A stretch of DNA of 64,000 nt. It comes from Fulvia fulva (Eukaryota > Ascomycota > Dothideomycetes > Mycosphaerellales > Mycosphaerellaceae). This document shows positions 35,756 to 49,100 of the stretch, piece by piece; position 1 is the first letter of the stretch; every line of letters starts with the position of its first letter. The notes below the pieces were generated by a model. It worked only from the letters and a program-made list of their open reading frames with translations. It was not told the origin of the DNA and ran no database searches. Location of the stretch: assembly GCF_020509005.1 (NCBI RefSeq), contig NC_063012.1:2852001-2916000 (forward strand), given 5' to 3'. Position numbers and translations under genes: made by a program.

Positions 35756-38700
35756 AATATAGTATAGCTAGACCTATACGACGAGACGGGTAAGGACTAC
35801 GCTTATAAACCGTTCGTTACGAATATAAATATCGGCTTAAAGAAACTCTCTTCTTCTAATCTCACTCTTATAGACACTAGCGTACTAGGCGAGTCTTTTA
35901 TAGACTATAAACTCGCGACCTCTCTTAACCTCGAACCCTAGGAACTAAAGTACCCTCGTACCCTTGAACTCTTTAACGGTACGGAGACTACTACTAGTAA
36001 GATTACTTATGTTATACACACGTCAATTACCCTTAGAGGCAAGCGTATGTCGATCACTAGCTTCCTTACGTCCCTACCGTATTAGAAGTTTATCCTCGGC
36101 CTCCCCTAGTTTAGACGATACTAACCTATTATCGACTAGACTTCCCTTACTATCAGCTTCCCTCTAGAAGCTCCTCCGGCACCTCCGCCTTCTCCGCCGC
36201 CTTAGCGCGGTCCTAAGTATACTAAGATCTTCTAGGTAAACGCCGCTGCCTTTACTACTACTACTAAGTAGCCTAAAGCTTAAGTCTTCGCCGCCTCTCT
36301 CCGCGATATCGACATCGCCCTCGAGAAGCTCGACAAGAAGCGTACACCTACCGACCCTACTACGAAGGTCCCTCCTTAGGCACACCACATCCTCTACGTA
36401 TTCGATGCTAAAGCCGTAGACGAGCTACCTCCTTATCGCCCTTACGACTATAAGATTAAGCTAGAAGAAGGTGTAGAGACACCGTTCGGACCGTTATATT
36501 CTATATCCCGAGAAGAGCTTATCGTCCTTAAGAGATACCTCGAAGAGAACCTAAAGAAGGGGTTTATTCGAGCGAGCCGTTCTAGCGCTAGTAGTCCCGT
36601 TATGTTCGTTAAGAAGCCCGGTAGTAGTCTACGCTTCTACGTAGACTACCGAGGCTTAAACGCTATTATAAAGAAGAACCGCTACCTAATACCGTTGATT
36701 TAGGAGACGCTCGAGCGCCTCTCTAAGGCCAAGTACTTCACTAAGCTCGATGTTATCGCTACGTTTAACAAGTTACGAATAGTAGAAGGACACGAGTATC
36801 TTATAGCCTTCCGTACTCGCTACGGGCTGTTCGAGTCGCTCGTTATGCCCTTCGGCGTTTATAACGGGCCTAGTACCTTCTAGAACTTCATTAACGATAT
36901 CCTTTAGGAGTTCCTCGATCAGTTCTATACTACCTACATCGACGACATCCTAGTCTATAGCGAGACTAAGGAGGAGCACCGCGAGCACGTCTATAAGGTC
37001 CTTTAGAAGCTCGTAGACGCCGGCTTGTAGCTCCACATCGATAAGTACGAGTTTAAGAAGACCGAAGTCAAGTTCCTTAGTTTGATTATTACCGTAGACG
37101 GGATCAAGATAGACTAAGAGAAGATCGACGCTATCGTCGAATAGGATGCTCCTACGAACGTTAAAGAGGTCTAGGGTTTCCTAGGCTTTACTAACTTCTA
37201 CCGCCGCTTTATCTACGCATTTTCGGGCGTAGTACGCCCTTTGACGAAGCTTACGCGTAAGGGTAAGAAGTTCGCCTAGACCGACGAATGCTAGGAGGCT
37301 TTTGACTTGCTTAAAGCGAAGTTTATTAAGAACCCGCTTCTACGGCACTTCGATTTCGAACTAGAGACCCGTGTAGAGACCGACGTATCCGACGGCGTAG
37401 TAGGCGGTGTCCTACTATAACGCCGCTCGCCTAAATCCCCCTAGTTACCTATCGCCTTCCTCTCTAAGAAGATGACCGCTACGGAGTATAACTACGAGAT
37501 CTACGACAAGGAGCTTCTCGCTATCGTTAAAGCTTTCGAAGAGTAGCGCCCCGAGCTCGAAGGCTCTACTATACCCGTCCAAGTAAGCTCCGACTATAAG
37601 AACCTCGTCTACTTTATAAAGAGCAAGCTACTTACTCGTCGCTAGGCCCGCTAGAGCGAGTTCCTCTCCCGGTTCAACTTCGTAATCTCGTATACGCCCG
37701 GTAAGGCCAACTCGATAGCCGACGCCCTTACCCGCCGCCCTAGTGACTCTCTAGTTGATCGAAGAGGGGGCCGGCAAATCGTAGGGCAACAAGTTATTAA
37801 AGAGTACAACCTCTCTTCCGAGCTTCGAGAGTACCTATCGAACGGCTAGCCTACGCTCGCCGCTTCCTTTACTACTCTCGTGCTCGCTCCTACCTACCTT
37901 AACGAGAGTGACGATGAATCCGAGCCTAAATAATACGCCTCGGACGCTAAGGACTTGAACGACGATAAAGAGGGCTTAGTAACGACTAACGGCTTATCCG
38001 AATTAGACTTTAAGGGGTTTAATAATAAGGAGCAGCCCGAAGGCATTATAGTACGAGTACGAATAGCGTACGATGCCGACCTAGACGCCTAAGAGTTAGT
38101 TTAGGCCCTTAAATCTAGCGCGAGGACATTCCCGGGCTTCTCGCTATCCGAGTACGAGCTCTAGGAAGGTGTCGTCTACTTCCGTAAGAAGCTTTACGTA
38201 CCGTAGCCCGAAGGCTCTAATATCCGAGCTAAGATTCTTTAAATCGTCTACGACTCCGCCTCTAGGGGTCACCTAGGCGTAGCTAAGACCTATAAGCTCC
38301 TCGCTAGGTATTACTAGTAGCCGTATTCCTAGAAGGACGTCCGCCGCTACGTACTAAACTACGCTACTTACCGAAGAGCTAAAGCTAACCGCTACCGCCC
38401 CTACGGTCTCTTATACCCTCTCCCGGCTCCTAATCGTCCGTAGAAGTATATTACGATAGACTTTATTACCGATCTTCCTTACGGTAAGACCTTTAGCGGC
38501 GTAAAAGTAAAGGCCCTTCTAGTGATCGTAGACCGTTACTCTAAGGACCGGTATATAATCCCGTACTAGAGTATAACCGTAAAGGAGACTACTCGCTTAT
38601 TCTACGAATTCTTCTAGCGCTTTCAAGGCCTCCCGGATAGCATCACCTCTAATAGAGGCACCTAGTTCATCTCGTACTTCTAGAAGCGTCTATATACTGT

Positions 38701-39480
38701 CCTAGGTATTAAGTATAACCTCTCGACTAGTTTTTAGCTACAGACCGACGGCTAGACCGAAATTACGAACGCTATCCTCGAGTAGGTCCTTCGTTACTTC
38801 GTCGACTACTACTAGAAGGATTGGCCGTAGTATATCCCTACGGTAGAGTTCGCTACTCGTAATTAGGACTCGGAGACTACTAGCTACTCTCCCTTCTATA
38901 CTACGAGAGGTTACTACCCTCGTATAGGTATAGAACTAGAAGAACCTCTCCCGCCTACCGAAGACGTAAACGAGTAAGTAGTAGACGAGTTCGCTACTAT
39001 ACTCTTATAGATCTATAAAGAAGTTCACGACGAGATAGTATACGTATAAGCAATCTACGAGGATTAAGCTAATCGTCGTCGCTAGCTAGCTCCCGACTAC
39101 TAAGTAGGCAATATAGTCTACCTTAACTCTAAGAACATTAAGACGGACCGCCCCTCTAAGAAGCTGAACTAGAAGAACCTAGGTCCTTTTAAGATCACCG
39201 AGCGTATTAGTTTATACGCCTACCGTCTAGCTCTTCCTACGAACATAAAGATCTACGACGTCTTCTATCCCGTACGCCTTCGGCCGTCGGCTAAGGACCT
39301 ATTCCCGAACTAAAACTAAGATATACTAGGTCCTCCCGATGAAGTAGAAGTCGACGAGCCTATTAACCTACCTTCTAACGACTATACCGTCCGTAAGATC
39401 CGGGGAATCCGCGTAGAGCCTAACGACGTTAAAGGACTACCGCCGATCAAGTATAAAGTCGAATAGTAAGGTTGCCCTAA
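35755..39480 (+). pseudogene. pol of gypsy family 1, copy 2: PR-RT-RNaseH-integrase-chromodomain
   Basis: Protease at 35755-36170, with the active site Asp-Thr-Ser instead of Asp-Thr-Gly (35873-35881). RT at 36530-37090: [35 protein letters not shown] and an intact catalytic YIDDILVYS (from 36935). RNase H lies around 37370-37740 and integrase around 38150-38900. The zinc-binding part reads GHLGVAKTYKLLARYYQQ, with its Cys pair altered. The second catalytic Asp is Asn (TSNRGTQF), a TpG-to-TpA change. A chromodomain-like YTVRKIRGIRV...IKYKVE ends it (39385-39470). Many TAG codons interrupt the frame. Confidence 0.9.
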
Positions 39481-39730
39481 GTAGGATACCTTATAGGAAC
39501 CTATCCAACATATCATCTTTAATCGTTAAGCAATCGAAGAATACTACGCCCGCGTAGACGGCCTAGAAGTTAATATCGGTAGGTTCTTCGAATCTAAGCT
39601 CTTCGACGGGGCTTACTAATAGTGTATCGACTATAATATTAGGCCTAGGCCTAGTACTAAAGCTGAACATCCTCGATATATAGAACTACTACGGCTTCGT
39701 AGGAACTTAGCTTTGTTCGGGGGGGGCTAC

Positions 39731-40249
39731 TGTTATAGTCTCCCTATAGAGTGTATAGAAGGTAGGGACAGAAGAGCCTTAGAGTACTTAGAAGTCGTTA
39801 AGAAGTGATAGTCTAGCTTAGTATATAAGCGCTAAGAATTATATACCCCGTAACATTTACTACGGGACCTAGCCCTCTAAATTTACCCCTCTACTAAACC
39901 TTAATAGATTCACTTCGGCTCGTAACTATATAACTTACGGTACTCCCGCGAGTACCCGCGACTACGCTAGACCCTAGAAGAAGTACGTAGAAGACTCGGA
40001 ACGTAGGGCAGGTTAGAATAAGGTTTTGAGCAAAGCTACTAAGCGTAGCTTCGTACGGGTTAGCCCTATTAATACGGGGATACGTACTCGCGAGGGTCGC
40101 GTATAAATATCTAGCCTTCCCTAGGCCTCTCTTACTTTCTTCGTCTTTCGTTTTGTATAGTAATTATACTATACCCTTTGTATCTATACTTCGTACCTAC
40201 ATTCTCGCTTTCACCCTTATATCTTATAGGCTAGGCTCTCGCCCTAACA
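39731..40249 (+). repeat. 3' LTR of gypsy family 1, copy 2 (519 bp)
   Basis: Begins TGTTATAGTCTCCC after a G-rich tract (ggggggg at 39720-39726) that may be the polypurine tract, and ends CCCTAACA. Differences from the 5' LTR are mostly transitions in CpA/TpG context, so LTR divergence cannot be used for dating. Confidence 0.95.
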
Positions 40250-40254
40250 ATAGC

Positions 40255-42580
40255 TAACTAACGAGTAAATATAGTAGCGTATTAAGTAACTAATATAACT
40301 AGTTACCGAACCGCCTAAGATAATTAACCTCTCCGACTATATCCGGGACGACAAAGTGAAAGAATATACGACTAGATAGGATATCGAGTTTGATTATAAC
40401 GATAATATAGTAATAGATTAAGGAGAAGGAGAACAATAGGTAGCTAAGACTTTCCGCTATAATCTAGAGGAGCTAAAGAACCTAGATATAACCGAGTTCT
40501 AAGCCCTTATAGCTAGTATACCTAAAGTACTATCTACGATCTATTACCTACTTCGACGCGCCTAAGCCGACGACTATAATATAACCGAGTTATTAAAGAT
40601 GTTTAGCTAGGCGTATAACAAGCTTTAGGATAAGACAGTAGTAGTTAGGATAGCCTAGGATAAGCTAAAGTAGGACAAGGCCGAGTTTAAGTAGAAGAAG
40701 TTAGATATATAGATATTATAGTAGAAGGTAGATAAGTAGATTAAGCATCTTACAAATAAGGTCGATAAGTATAAGAGGAACGAGCCGGATATCGCTAAAG
40801 TAAAGGACGATCTAAAGGTAATTATAGCCGATCGTAAAAATATCTAGAAGAGCTTAGATAACACGACTAAGGAACGCGATACCGCCGTAAAGGATCGCGA
40901 CTAGCTAATAGTAGCCCGTGATCTACTATAAGAAGGTCGACGATTTTAAGAAACTACCGCCTACGCCGGATATAGCTAAAAACCGCGAATGTATACTTAA
41001 CGCTATATTATAGATTTAAGACAAGAACGTAGAGCTCTCTAAACTTAACGCCTAGATCGTAGAGTACGTTAATTGTGTCTAGGACCTCGAGAACTAATAG
41101 AGCGACGTCGATAATAAGCTCTCTAACTATAAGTCTACCGCTAAGGACTATAACCGCGAGATCGAGTATATTAAGAAGACTAGAGACGACGAAATTGTAG
41201 ACCTAAAGAAGCGACTTACCGAGAAGCCTAAGTAAGGACGTCGCGGCCGCGGATTGCGTAAGGATAGTACCTAAGACGACAACCTATCTAATAGCTCCGA
41301 TAGCTCGAGCTCGTCCGACTCCGATTCTAACTCTAAGCCTAGCGACGACGAAGATCGCCGTAAGTACTATAAGAGGAAGTCTAAGAAGAGCAAGCGTAAG
41401 AGTAAGGACGAGGAGCTCGACGCGGACTAGGATACGATACTTAATATCGACCTAGACCTTAACGTTATATTTAAGATAGATAAGACGGAGGTAAAGAAGT
41501 TTAGTAGTAATAGGAATAAGGATAATACGTCTATCGGGCTAACGTTCGAGGTGTAGTAGAATACCTTAGAAACTAAACTATAGAATACTACATTCCGTAC
41601 CTCGAAGGCTACGTTAAAGTTCGTATATAACTATACTAAGGGTAGCGCGTTCTAATTAATCGGACCTCAAATCCCGTCCCTTACTAGCGTAAAGAGCGAC
41701 CGTATATATAAGACACTTAATAAGCTTATAAAGGACTTACGTAAGCGCTATAGTAAGCGTAACGCGAAGGCTTACGTACGCGACGACATAGCCGCCTTAA
41801 AGTAAGTAGATAGACGTAACGACTCCTTTACCGAGTTCAACGTCTTATTTAGAAAGAGTACGAACATTATATAGCTTCACCGCGATTAAGAGGACTATAT
41901 CGATATACTTAAGCGTAAGCTTAATTACCGGTACTACTAGAAGTTTATCTCTAAGGACCTATAGACGATTAAAGCTATAGAAGATTACTTATATCGAGCT
42001 AAGGAGGATTTCCGCCTAGTCGACATACTATACCTAAGAAAGTAGCCTACTAAGAAGGATAATAAGAAGGATAGTAAGAAGGACGAGAAGATCGACCGAC
42101 CTACCGCCGGTTCTAGTAATAATAACGGAGGTAGTAGCGGTAGTAGAGGACGCTCTCGACGTACCCGTAAGGCGTAGGCGGATTGTAGCGAAGTTAGTAT
42201 ATAGGCCGTTAATATCGGTCCTCTCGATAACGCTAAGAATACTTAATATATAAACGAAGGCCGCTATAAGAAGTATCGTAAGACCGGACACTACCTTACT
42301 AATCGAGTATATAAGCTCTTCGACTACGAGATACTACCCCGTCTACCTACTCTATAATAGCGAGGAAATAGTTAGGCTAGTACTTAAGCGTAGTAAGTAT
42401 TAGGCCTCTTAGAAGTCTAAAAGAACTAGAGCTACTACCGCTACTAGGTAAAGGGCTAAGAATATCTTCGCGTTCCTTAAGAACGATTCGAAAGGAATAA
42501 GAATAGTAACCTAAGGTAGCAATATACTTAGTAATGCCTAGTATAGCGAATAGTATCAAATTTTAGTCGTTCTTTAATAT
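40255..42580 (+). pseudogene. gypsy family 3 gag with long coiled coil
   Basis: The frame begins near 40310 (PPKIINLSDYIRDDKVKEY) and contains a long Lys/Glu/Gln-rich heptad-like region (about 40560-41240), interrupted by one frameshift near 40940. Next come an Arg/Gly patch, a Ser/Asp-rich acidic linker (41280-41350) and a Lys/Arg block. A globular region with IKDLRKRYSKRN and FTEFNVLFRKSTNIIQLHR follows, typical of retrotransposon Gag. It ends in a degraded knuckle reading YKKYRKTGHYLTNR (about 42262-42310). The combination is unusually long for a Gag (about 750 codons). Stops are frequent. Confidence 0.7.
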
Positions 42581-42770
42581 CGGTACTAACTCTAAGTTTA
42601 TAGACTAAATATTTACGTATAATAACAATTTTAAGGTTTATTTGTTACTAGACTACCCTTACTAGTAGACGGAAGAGAAACTATTAAGAAGCTATATAGG
42701 CGCTCCTTAGGAAAGGACCGGAGAACGCCGGTAGAAGTAACTATAACTATAATACTAAATAATTAGTTAC
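42581..42770 (+). pseudogene. gypsy family 3 protease/linker remnant
   Basis: Short degraded stretch between gag and the copia insertion. No clear Asp-Thr/Ser-Gly motif is readable. Its position implies protease or linker sequence. Confidence 0.4.
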
Positions 42771-43005
42771 TATTAAATAGGTACGGGTAGATAGTAGTAG
42801 AGTAGAGTAAGAGATCAATCTTTAACTAACTAATAGCACGAGCATATAGTAATATATTAGGAACTAATGTGTTGATTATGTTAGATGTCTAGATAAGCTA
42901 AAGGGAAGAGAAGGTATCTTCCTATAAGCTAAGTCATCGTAGATACCTTAGGCTACTAGATCACTTCCTAATTGTTAACTCCCTTTAAGATGCTACATCT
43001 TAACA
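42771..43005 (-). repeat. 3' LTR of copia (235 bp)
   Basis: On the plus strand it runs from tattaaatagg to cttaaca. A purine-rich stretch on the minus strand (gatgagtaggag) adjoins its inner edge as the likely polypurine tract. Its length equals that of the split 5' LTR. Confidence 0.93.
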
Positions 43006-43079
43006 CTCCTACTCATCTCGTATAGGAGGTTATAGTCTGCTCACTTCCTATCAATAGTACTTGGACCTTTTTATGATAG

Positions 43080-44642
43080 GTTAAGCTAGCTTATAAACCT
43101 CTAGAAGTGTAGACTAGTCTTTAGTTTTATAAACCCGTCTATAACTATCTTAGAGGTTAGGGTGTACTTAATAGCAATAAGCCTCCTCTACTAAAGTTTC
43201 CTAACAGCGTTATAGGCAAGATCAATGTACTTCGACTTGTTATGAACATATATATCTTTTACTAGGGTAAGGGCAGCTTAATTGTCACCTCTTAATTAGA
43301 CTAGTCTCAAATTTGATACAGTCTCCTAGTTTCTAGTAATTCTTAGTTAATAGGAACAGTCTCCTACTAACTCTAGACAATCTATTTCTCTTAGTAGTAA
43401 AGCTAGGAATTAGGACTGCTTCGTATATATATTTATAGCTATATATTTAGCCTCTATTATAGATATTGCTACAGACTTTTGCTTCTTGCTCATCTAAGAA
43501 ACTAGTGCCTAATAGAGGAAGAAGATATACCTAAGGATTAAGACTCTATCTGCTTTATCTATTATATAATCAGAATTATAGTATCTAATAAGGTGTCCTT
43601 TTCCAGACTTTAAGAACTAAAGTCCTAGATTAGGGTATGATCTTAGGTACCTAGTAATCTTCTTCAAAGCCTTTATATAGTAGGTGGATAGGTCACTTAC
43701 AAATAAGCTCATCCTTCCTAGGGCAAAAGCAATATCTAGCCTTGTGATTGTTGCTAGCTATATTGAAGTACTATTAATACTCTAGTACTCTGCCTTGTTA
43801 CACCTCTTATCTATATGGCTTGAAGGTTTGAGGGCCTTATAGCTGTCTATAGGTGAGTGTGTAGGTGCTACCTTCTTATAGTTCATTCCTATCTTAGCTA
43901 GGCTGTCCCTAATAAAGTATCCTTAGTCAAGTTTTAGGATTCCTCTCTTCCTGTCCCTTATAACTCTTATACTAAGGATCTTTTTAGGTTTACCTAGATC
44001 TTTAATCTTGAAGATCTTGCTAAGTTCTCTTTTGAACTAGAGAACATCTGTTAACTTTAGTATAGCAATTGGAATGTCATCTACATATATAAGGATTATG
44101 ATCTCCCTCTTCTTATAGATAAGTAGGTATAGATCTACTTCTGACTATATAAATCCAATTTCTCTAAGCTTTAATACATAGAGTTAATTCTTATCTCTAG
44201 CTACTTGCTTAAGTCTATATAAGCTTTTAAGGATTTTAAACACTATGCTTAGTAGAAGCTCAACTCCTAGTAGTAGTAATATAAAGATGTCTTTATAGAG
44301 AGTGCTTTCTATAAATATATTGTTTATATCTACTTTGTAAAGATAAAGATCCTTCTTATATATAATAGCTATAAATACCCTAAGGGTGTCCTGTCTTACT
44401 ATAGGTACAAATGTCTCTATAAAGTCAACACTAAACTTCTATAAGAAGCCCCTTATAACTATGCTAGCCTTAAACTTTTCAATAGCTCTACTAATGCTTC
44501 TCTTAATATCAAAGACCTATCTTAATGTAACTAGATTTACTCCTTTTAGTAGAACAGAATTTTTCTAGGTGTTATTACTCTATAGAGTATCTAGTTCCTT
44601 TTAGATTGCTTCCTTCTAAAGATGTCCCTATTTCTTGTTATT
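43080..44642 (-). pseudogene. copia reverse transcriptase and RNase H (3' part)
   Basis: On the minus strand the RT includes ILKSYKDAINNKK across the LINE junction, VLLKGVNLVTLRQVFDIK and the catalytic IILIYVDDIPIAIL (about 44050-44095). RNase H follows with SWMSKKQKSVAISIIEAKYI (about 43435-43500) and a C-terminal SKYIDLAYNAVRKL. These are the standard copia blocks. The YVDD Asp pair is intact. Several TAG codons occur. Confidence 0.9.
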
Positions 44643-44829
44643 AAACTTAGCTAACCTATATCGGGCGGAGGGAAGGGATCTATTATGGCCCTAAAACACG
44701 ACACATTCAAAAGCTCTTATTAAGGCTATTCTAATGATCTATAAAGTAGGCCACTGCCCCTAGAATTAAGGGAGTTCTACCTTATTTAATCTGGATAGCT
44801 TAAAGTTCTCTTCACCCTATTTCTTTAGC

Positions 44830-46145
44830 TCTAAACGCCGCGGAGGTGCCTAGCTACATTAGGCAACTCCTAGGCAATAGTAGCCTAGGCTACGGTACTA
44901 ACGGCGCCTACGGCTCTATAGGCAAAGCTCCCCTAGAACAACTAGTAGCAACTTATAGAGGACGCAAAAAGTATAGAAACTAACGATTAGCTCCTATACC
45001 GGTCTCTATAGGTAATGATCACTTAGCTTTATACGGCGCTTATACTATCGTATTACCGAGGGTAATAAGAAATAAGGACGACGTCTTAGGTGATTAGTAA
45101 GGCTACCCGGAATTAATACCCCTATAGCTAGGTATCGGTCGCGGCATCGATACTAGGCCCCCGCCTAACGTACGATATAGTTACGATCCGTATTATAGTA
45201 AAGGAAGACTAGGCCGAAGTTACGAAGCTATCGAACAAGGAGCTTACCTAACGAACTAACTAACTAGGGGTGGTCGTAGTGAACTAATAGTCTAACGGTA
45301 CTCTATAGATCTATACTAGCTCTACTACTACTAGGAGGCACCTAGAGGTATAGCTATAGTAGGCATCTAAGGTTACGGTATTAGCGAAGGTCTTAACGAA
45401 GCAATTTACGATCCTAGTCTATAACATACCTAAGGAGTTCGACCTAACTAACTAAGGTCACCTACGTACTCTCTAAGAGGATAACCCGGTCACTCTTAAC
45501 TCTCTAATCTAGAAGGCGACTTGGCTCTATAGGAAATGGCTAGAAGGCAAGAAGGCCTCGGCGCTAATAGTATAGCTATAAGACGTAAAAGCGGCGGATC
45601 TAGCGATAGAACAAGGCCTAATCTAGTAATATAGCCTTAAGATAGTAGAAAAGTACTCCTTATCCTTTCGTATCCTCTAATACTTCAAATGCTAACAGTA
45701 TAGATACCAAACCTATACGGGTACAAACAAGTAGGCCTACTCGAACTATATAGGAGACTATATATCTAGGGACTATATATCGGCTACGAGATAGTACGCG
45801 AACTGTCCGGGGCACTACCTATCGTATAGTACGGAATGCCTATAGCGGAAACTAGCGAAAAACAAGGCAATCACAAACAGAACCGTCGCCCTAAGATTCT
45901 ATAGCGACCGTAAGGCTAGCCTTTACCGGAACTAGCTAGCGGCGGTCGGATATAAGCGCCCTAGGGCCGAGAACGATATAAAGGATACGTAACCTAGGGC
46001 GTACGGGAGGCTACGTACTCTACTAGCTACGGCGAGGGAATCTAACTAGGCCCGGCTCCCCTTTAGTATATAGCCGATAGGCGTAGACTAGGACGTATAA
46101 GGTAGTAGGATATAGGACGCTATAGAGGAAATGATTGTCGATACT
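44830..46145 (+). pseudogene. LINE B(+) ORF1: zinc-knuckle protein
   Basis: The C-terminal region reads ILQYFKCQQYRYQTYTG and later YANCPGHYLSYSTECL (about 45670-45845). It matches the CCHC region of LINE A ORF1, with Cys to Tyr changes. The N-terminal half is Ala/Val-rich and poorly readable. The start is uncertain. Confidence 0.7.
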
Positions 46146-49100
46146 AATAACTAGCCTCGATACGCTTAGTATTATCTAGTATAACGTTAACTATAGTAAG
46201 GATATAGTCTAGAACTATTTCCTATACGAGGCGGACCCGTACGTCTACTACGTCCTAGTAATCTAGGAGCTATAGATTAACCCGTACTATAAGAGACTAA
46301 CGACCTATAAGTCACTAGGCTATACGATATGCCTACGAGGCGACGGTAGACCCCGTACGTACTTCTATATTAGTAACGACATACTAGAATCCGACTAGGA
46401 GGTAGTATACTACGTAGACGAAGAAGGCGGGGGCGATATTACCTCCCTCTACGTAGATAGTACCTAGATACACAACCTATATATATAACCGCTAGCCTCG
46501 AGGTCTAGCTACGACCTTAGGGTCTATAGATACCTAGACAGTACGCTTAAGAGACAAGGGTGCTACATCGTAGTAGGAGACTTTAATATATACTACCCTT
46601 CCTAGGAAAGCCTTATGTAGCCGTACCCTATAGCCGACGAAGTACTCGACTTGATAGTAAGTAACGTAATTGCCCTTAATACCCTAAAGGACCTAGGCAA
46701 CTAGAAGAGAGGGGGACTCTAAGGCACGATCGACCTCTCCTAGATCTTAGATAGCTACTACTATACGGTAACCTACTATAGGATCGAACATAAACTCGAG
46801 GCGTCGTTAGACTATATACTAGTTAGGACCTCTATTACGATATAGATATAACGTATACTAGTAAGAACCCCTAAGCTAAACTAGGGAAAGGCCTACTAGG
46901 CTAATATCTAGGCGTACCTCGATAACTCTAAGAGGCTAGTCTAGATCGCGTAGTAGCAATACAATAGTAAAGACGAGATAGACGAAGCAGTCTAGGGGTT
47001 AATAGACGAAATAAGAAAAGCGACCTTACTTTACGTTCCGCTTACCTAACTAACGACATAGTCTAAACTATACTAGACGCCGGAGTATACTACGGTAGTA
47101 AGAGAAGCAAGGAGAGCCCGCCGGGTATAGACGAGCAGCTATAGCGAGGAGGCCTAGAACGTATATAGGGAGGCATACTAATAGAAGAAAGCTATAATAC
47201 GGAGGGAGAAAGTAGTCGGCTAGAGGGCTATAGTAGAAGAAATCGCCGGTAAGCTAGAGAGGATGTAGAAGCTAGCGAAATAGGCCCGACAGGACCCTAT
47301 ATAGGGCCCCTCCTTCTCTATCCTAGCGCTATAATCGCCTAGTAGCCCGGTTAGCGACCCCGAGGCTAAGGCGCGTCTACTAGCTAGCAAGTTCTTCCCG
47401 CCCCTAGTCGAGGCTAATCTAAGCGACATAAACAGCTCTACTCCCCTAGCCCCTAGTATCGCGGTCTAATAGGAGGTGTCCGAGGGAGAAGTTGCCGCTA
47501 TACTTAGGAAGTTACCGGCGAAGAAAGCTCCGGGGCCGGATAGGATCCTAAACGAGCTACTAAAGAAGTATAGAGATTAACTAGCCCTAGTAGTCGGAGC
47601 GATCTTTAAAGCCTACCTATAGACCGGATACTACCTAATAGTATTTAAATAATCGACGATAGTAGTCCTACGTAAGCCGTAAAAGGAAGACTATACGTAG
47701 GTAAAGTCGTACCGCCTAATTACGCTCCTTAACACTCTTAGGAAGGCGCTTAAGAAGCTAGTTATAACGAGACTCTCCGAGGCGGTAGAGGAATACTCCC
47801 TACTCCCGGACACCTAGATAGGTACGCGCCTATAGCGATCGACGCTATCCGCGATAGAACTTATTACCTCTTAGGTAAGGGCTATCTAGTATAAGAATAG
47901 GGATAAGGTAGTATCCTTACTTAGTCTAGACATATCGGGAGCCTTCGACTACGTGTTATACCCGCGGCTACTCTATATCCTAAGGTCGAAAGGACTCCCT
48001 AAGTAGCTTATTAACTTCGTACGGTCCTACCTCTAAAACCGTAGCACGTCGATCCTAGTCGGCTAGTATAAAAGCCTATTTCAAGTAGTCTATACTAGAA
48101 TTACGTAAGGCCTAACGCTAGTACCTATTCTATTCCTCTTCTTTATAGCGACGCTACTCCTAGCCCTAGAATCCTAGAACACCGCTACGAGCGGCTTCGT
48201 AGACGATATAAACATCCTAGCGTAGTCTTCCTCGACTAAGGAGAACTATAGGCTACTAGAAGAGAAGCACAAGATCTACGAGGACTAGGCTAGGAGGCAC
48301 GGGGCTCGGTTTGCCCTAGAAAAGTACAATCTAATACACTTTACGCGCCGGCCACGGTTCTATAATATATAAGCTTCTATCTAGATATAGGGGCACACGA
48401 CTAACCCGGCAAATCAGCTTAGGATCCTCGGACTATAGGTAGACCCGGCGCTACGGTAGAGGAAGTACGTATAGGTAATATTACGGAAAGCTAAACAGAA
48501 TATAGCATTATACTAGAGGCTCACTACGTCTATATAGGGGGCGGACTTCCGGTAGTCACGACTTCTATATACGGCTATTATACGGCCAGTCCTTACCTAT
48601 AGTAGCTAAGTATAGTCCTTAGGCGAGAGGGCCTACCTATCGAAGGGACTCGTCGCGCCGCTAGCGAAGATCTAAAACTAATACCTAAGGAAGGTCACCG
48701 GGGTATATAAGTCGATACTAACGAGGATACTTAAGTACGAGACCGCTATACCGCCGATCGACCTATATATCTAGGGACTACGGACCTCCTACTTAGGCAA
48801 GTCGGCATAGTACCTAGTATAGAAGGTCATCGCTAGTATAGTCGTAAGGGCCCGCGAATTAGTACTAGCGTATAAGGGCATTCGACCCGGAAACGAGCCG
48901 AACTACCGGGTAAGGGACGAATAGCTAGCAATATAATAGGAAGGTAAGAAATCGTTTATAGAGTAACTATAGAAAGAGAGGTAGAATAACTAGGTTGTAG
49001 GGTATAGTAGACGCCCTTAGCTAGCGGGACAACCTAAGGAATAGTTAGCTATAAAATCCGCGGTTAAGCACCCCCCGAAGCTTATCTACTACCGCCTTAC

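Larger units (their letters stand above)
33960..40249 (+). mobile_element. Ty3/gypsy chromovirus family 1, copy 2 (complete, 6.3 kb)
   Basis: Complete element: 519-bp LTRs at both ends, gag, protease, RT, RNase H, integrase and chromodomain in that order. It is flanked by a perfect 5-bp target duplication ATAGC (33955-33959 and 40250-40254). It lies within gypsy family 3 between its leader and gag. It is strongly RIP-mutated: comparison with copy 1 shows CpA to TpA at most positions that differ. No intact ORF remains. Confidence 0.96.

Noticed and set aside
42034..42559. Two minus-strand open frames with hydrophobic stretches (possible membrane proteins)
   Set aside because: They are antisense to gypsy 3 gag. 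The hydrophobicity comes from reading Lys/Asp-rich codons backwards.
47220..47429. Open frame (minus), nearly identical to one at 55455-55664 (plus)
   Set aside because: Both are antisense to LINE B ORF2 between endonuclease and RT. Conservation comes from LINE homology.
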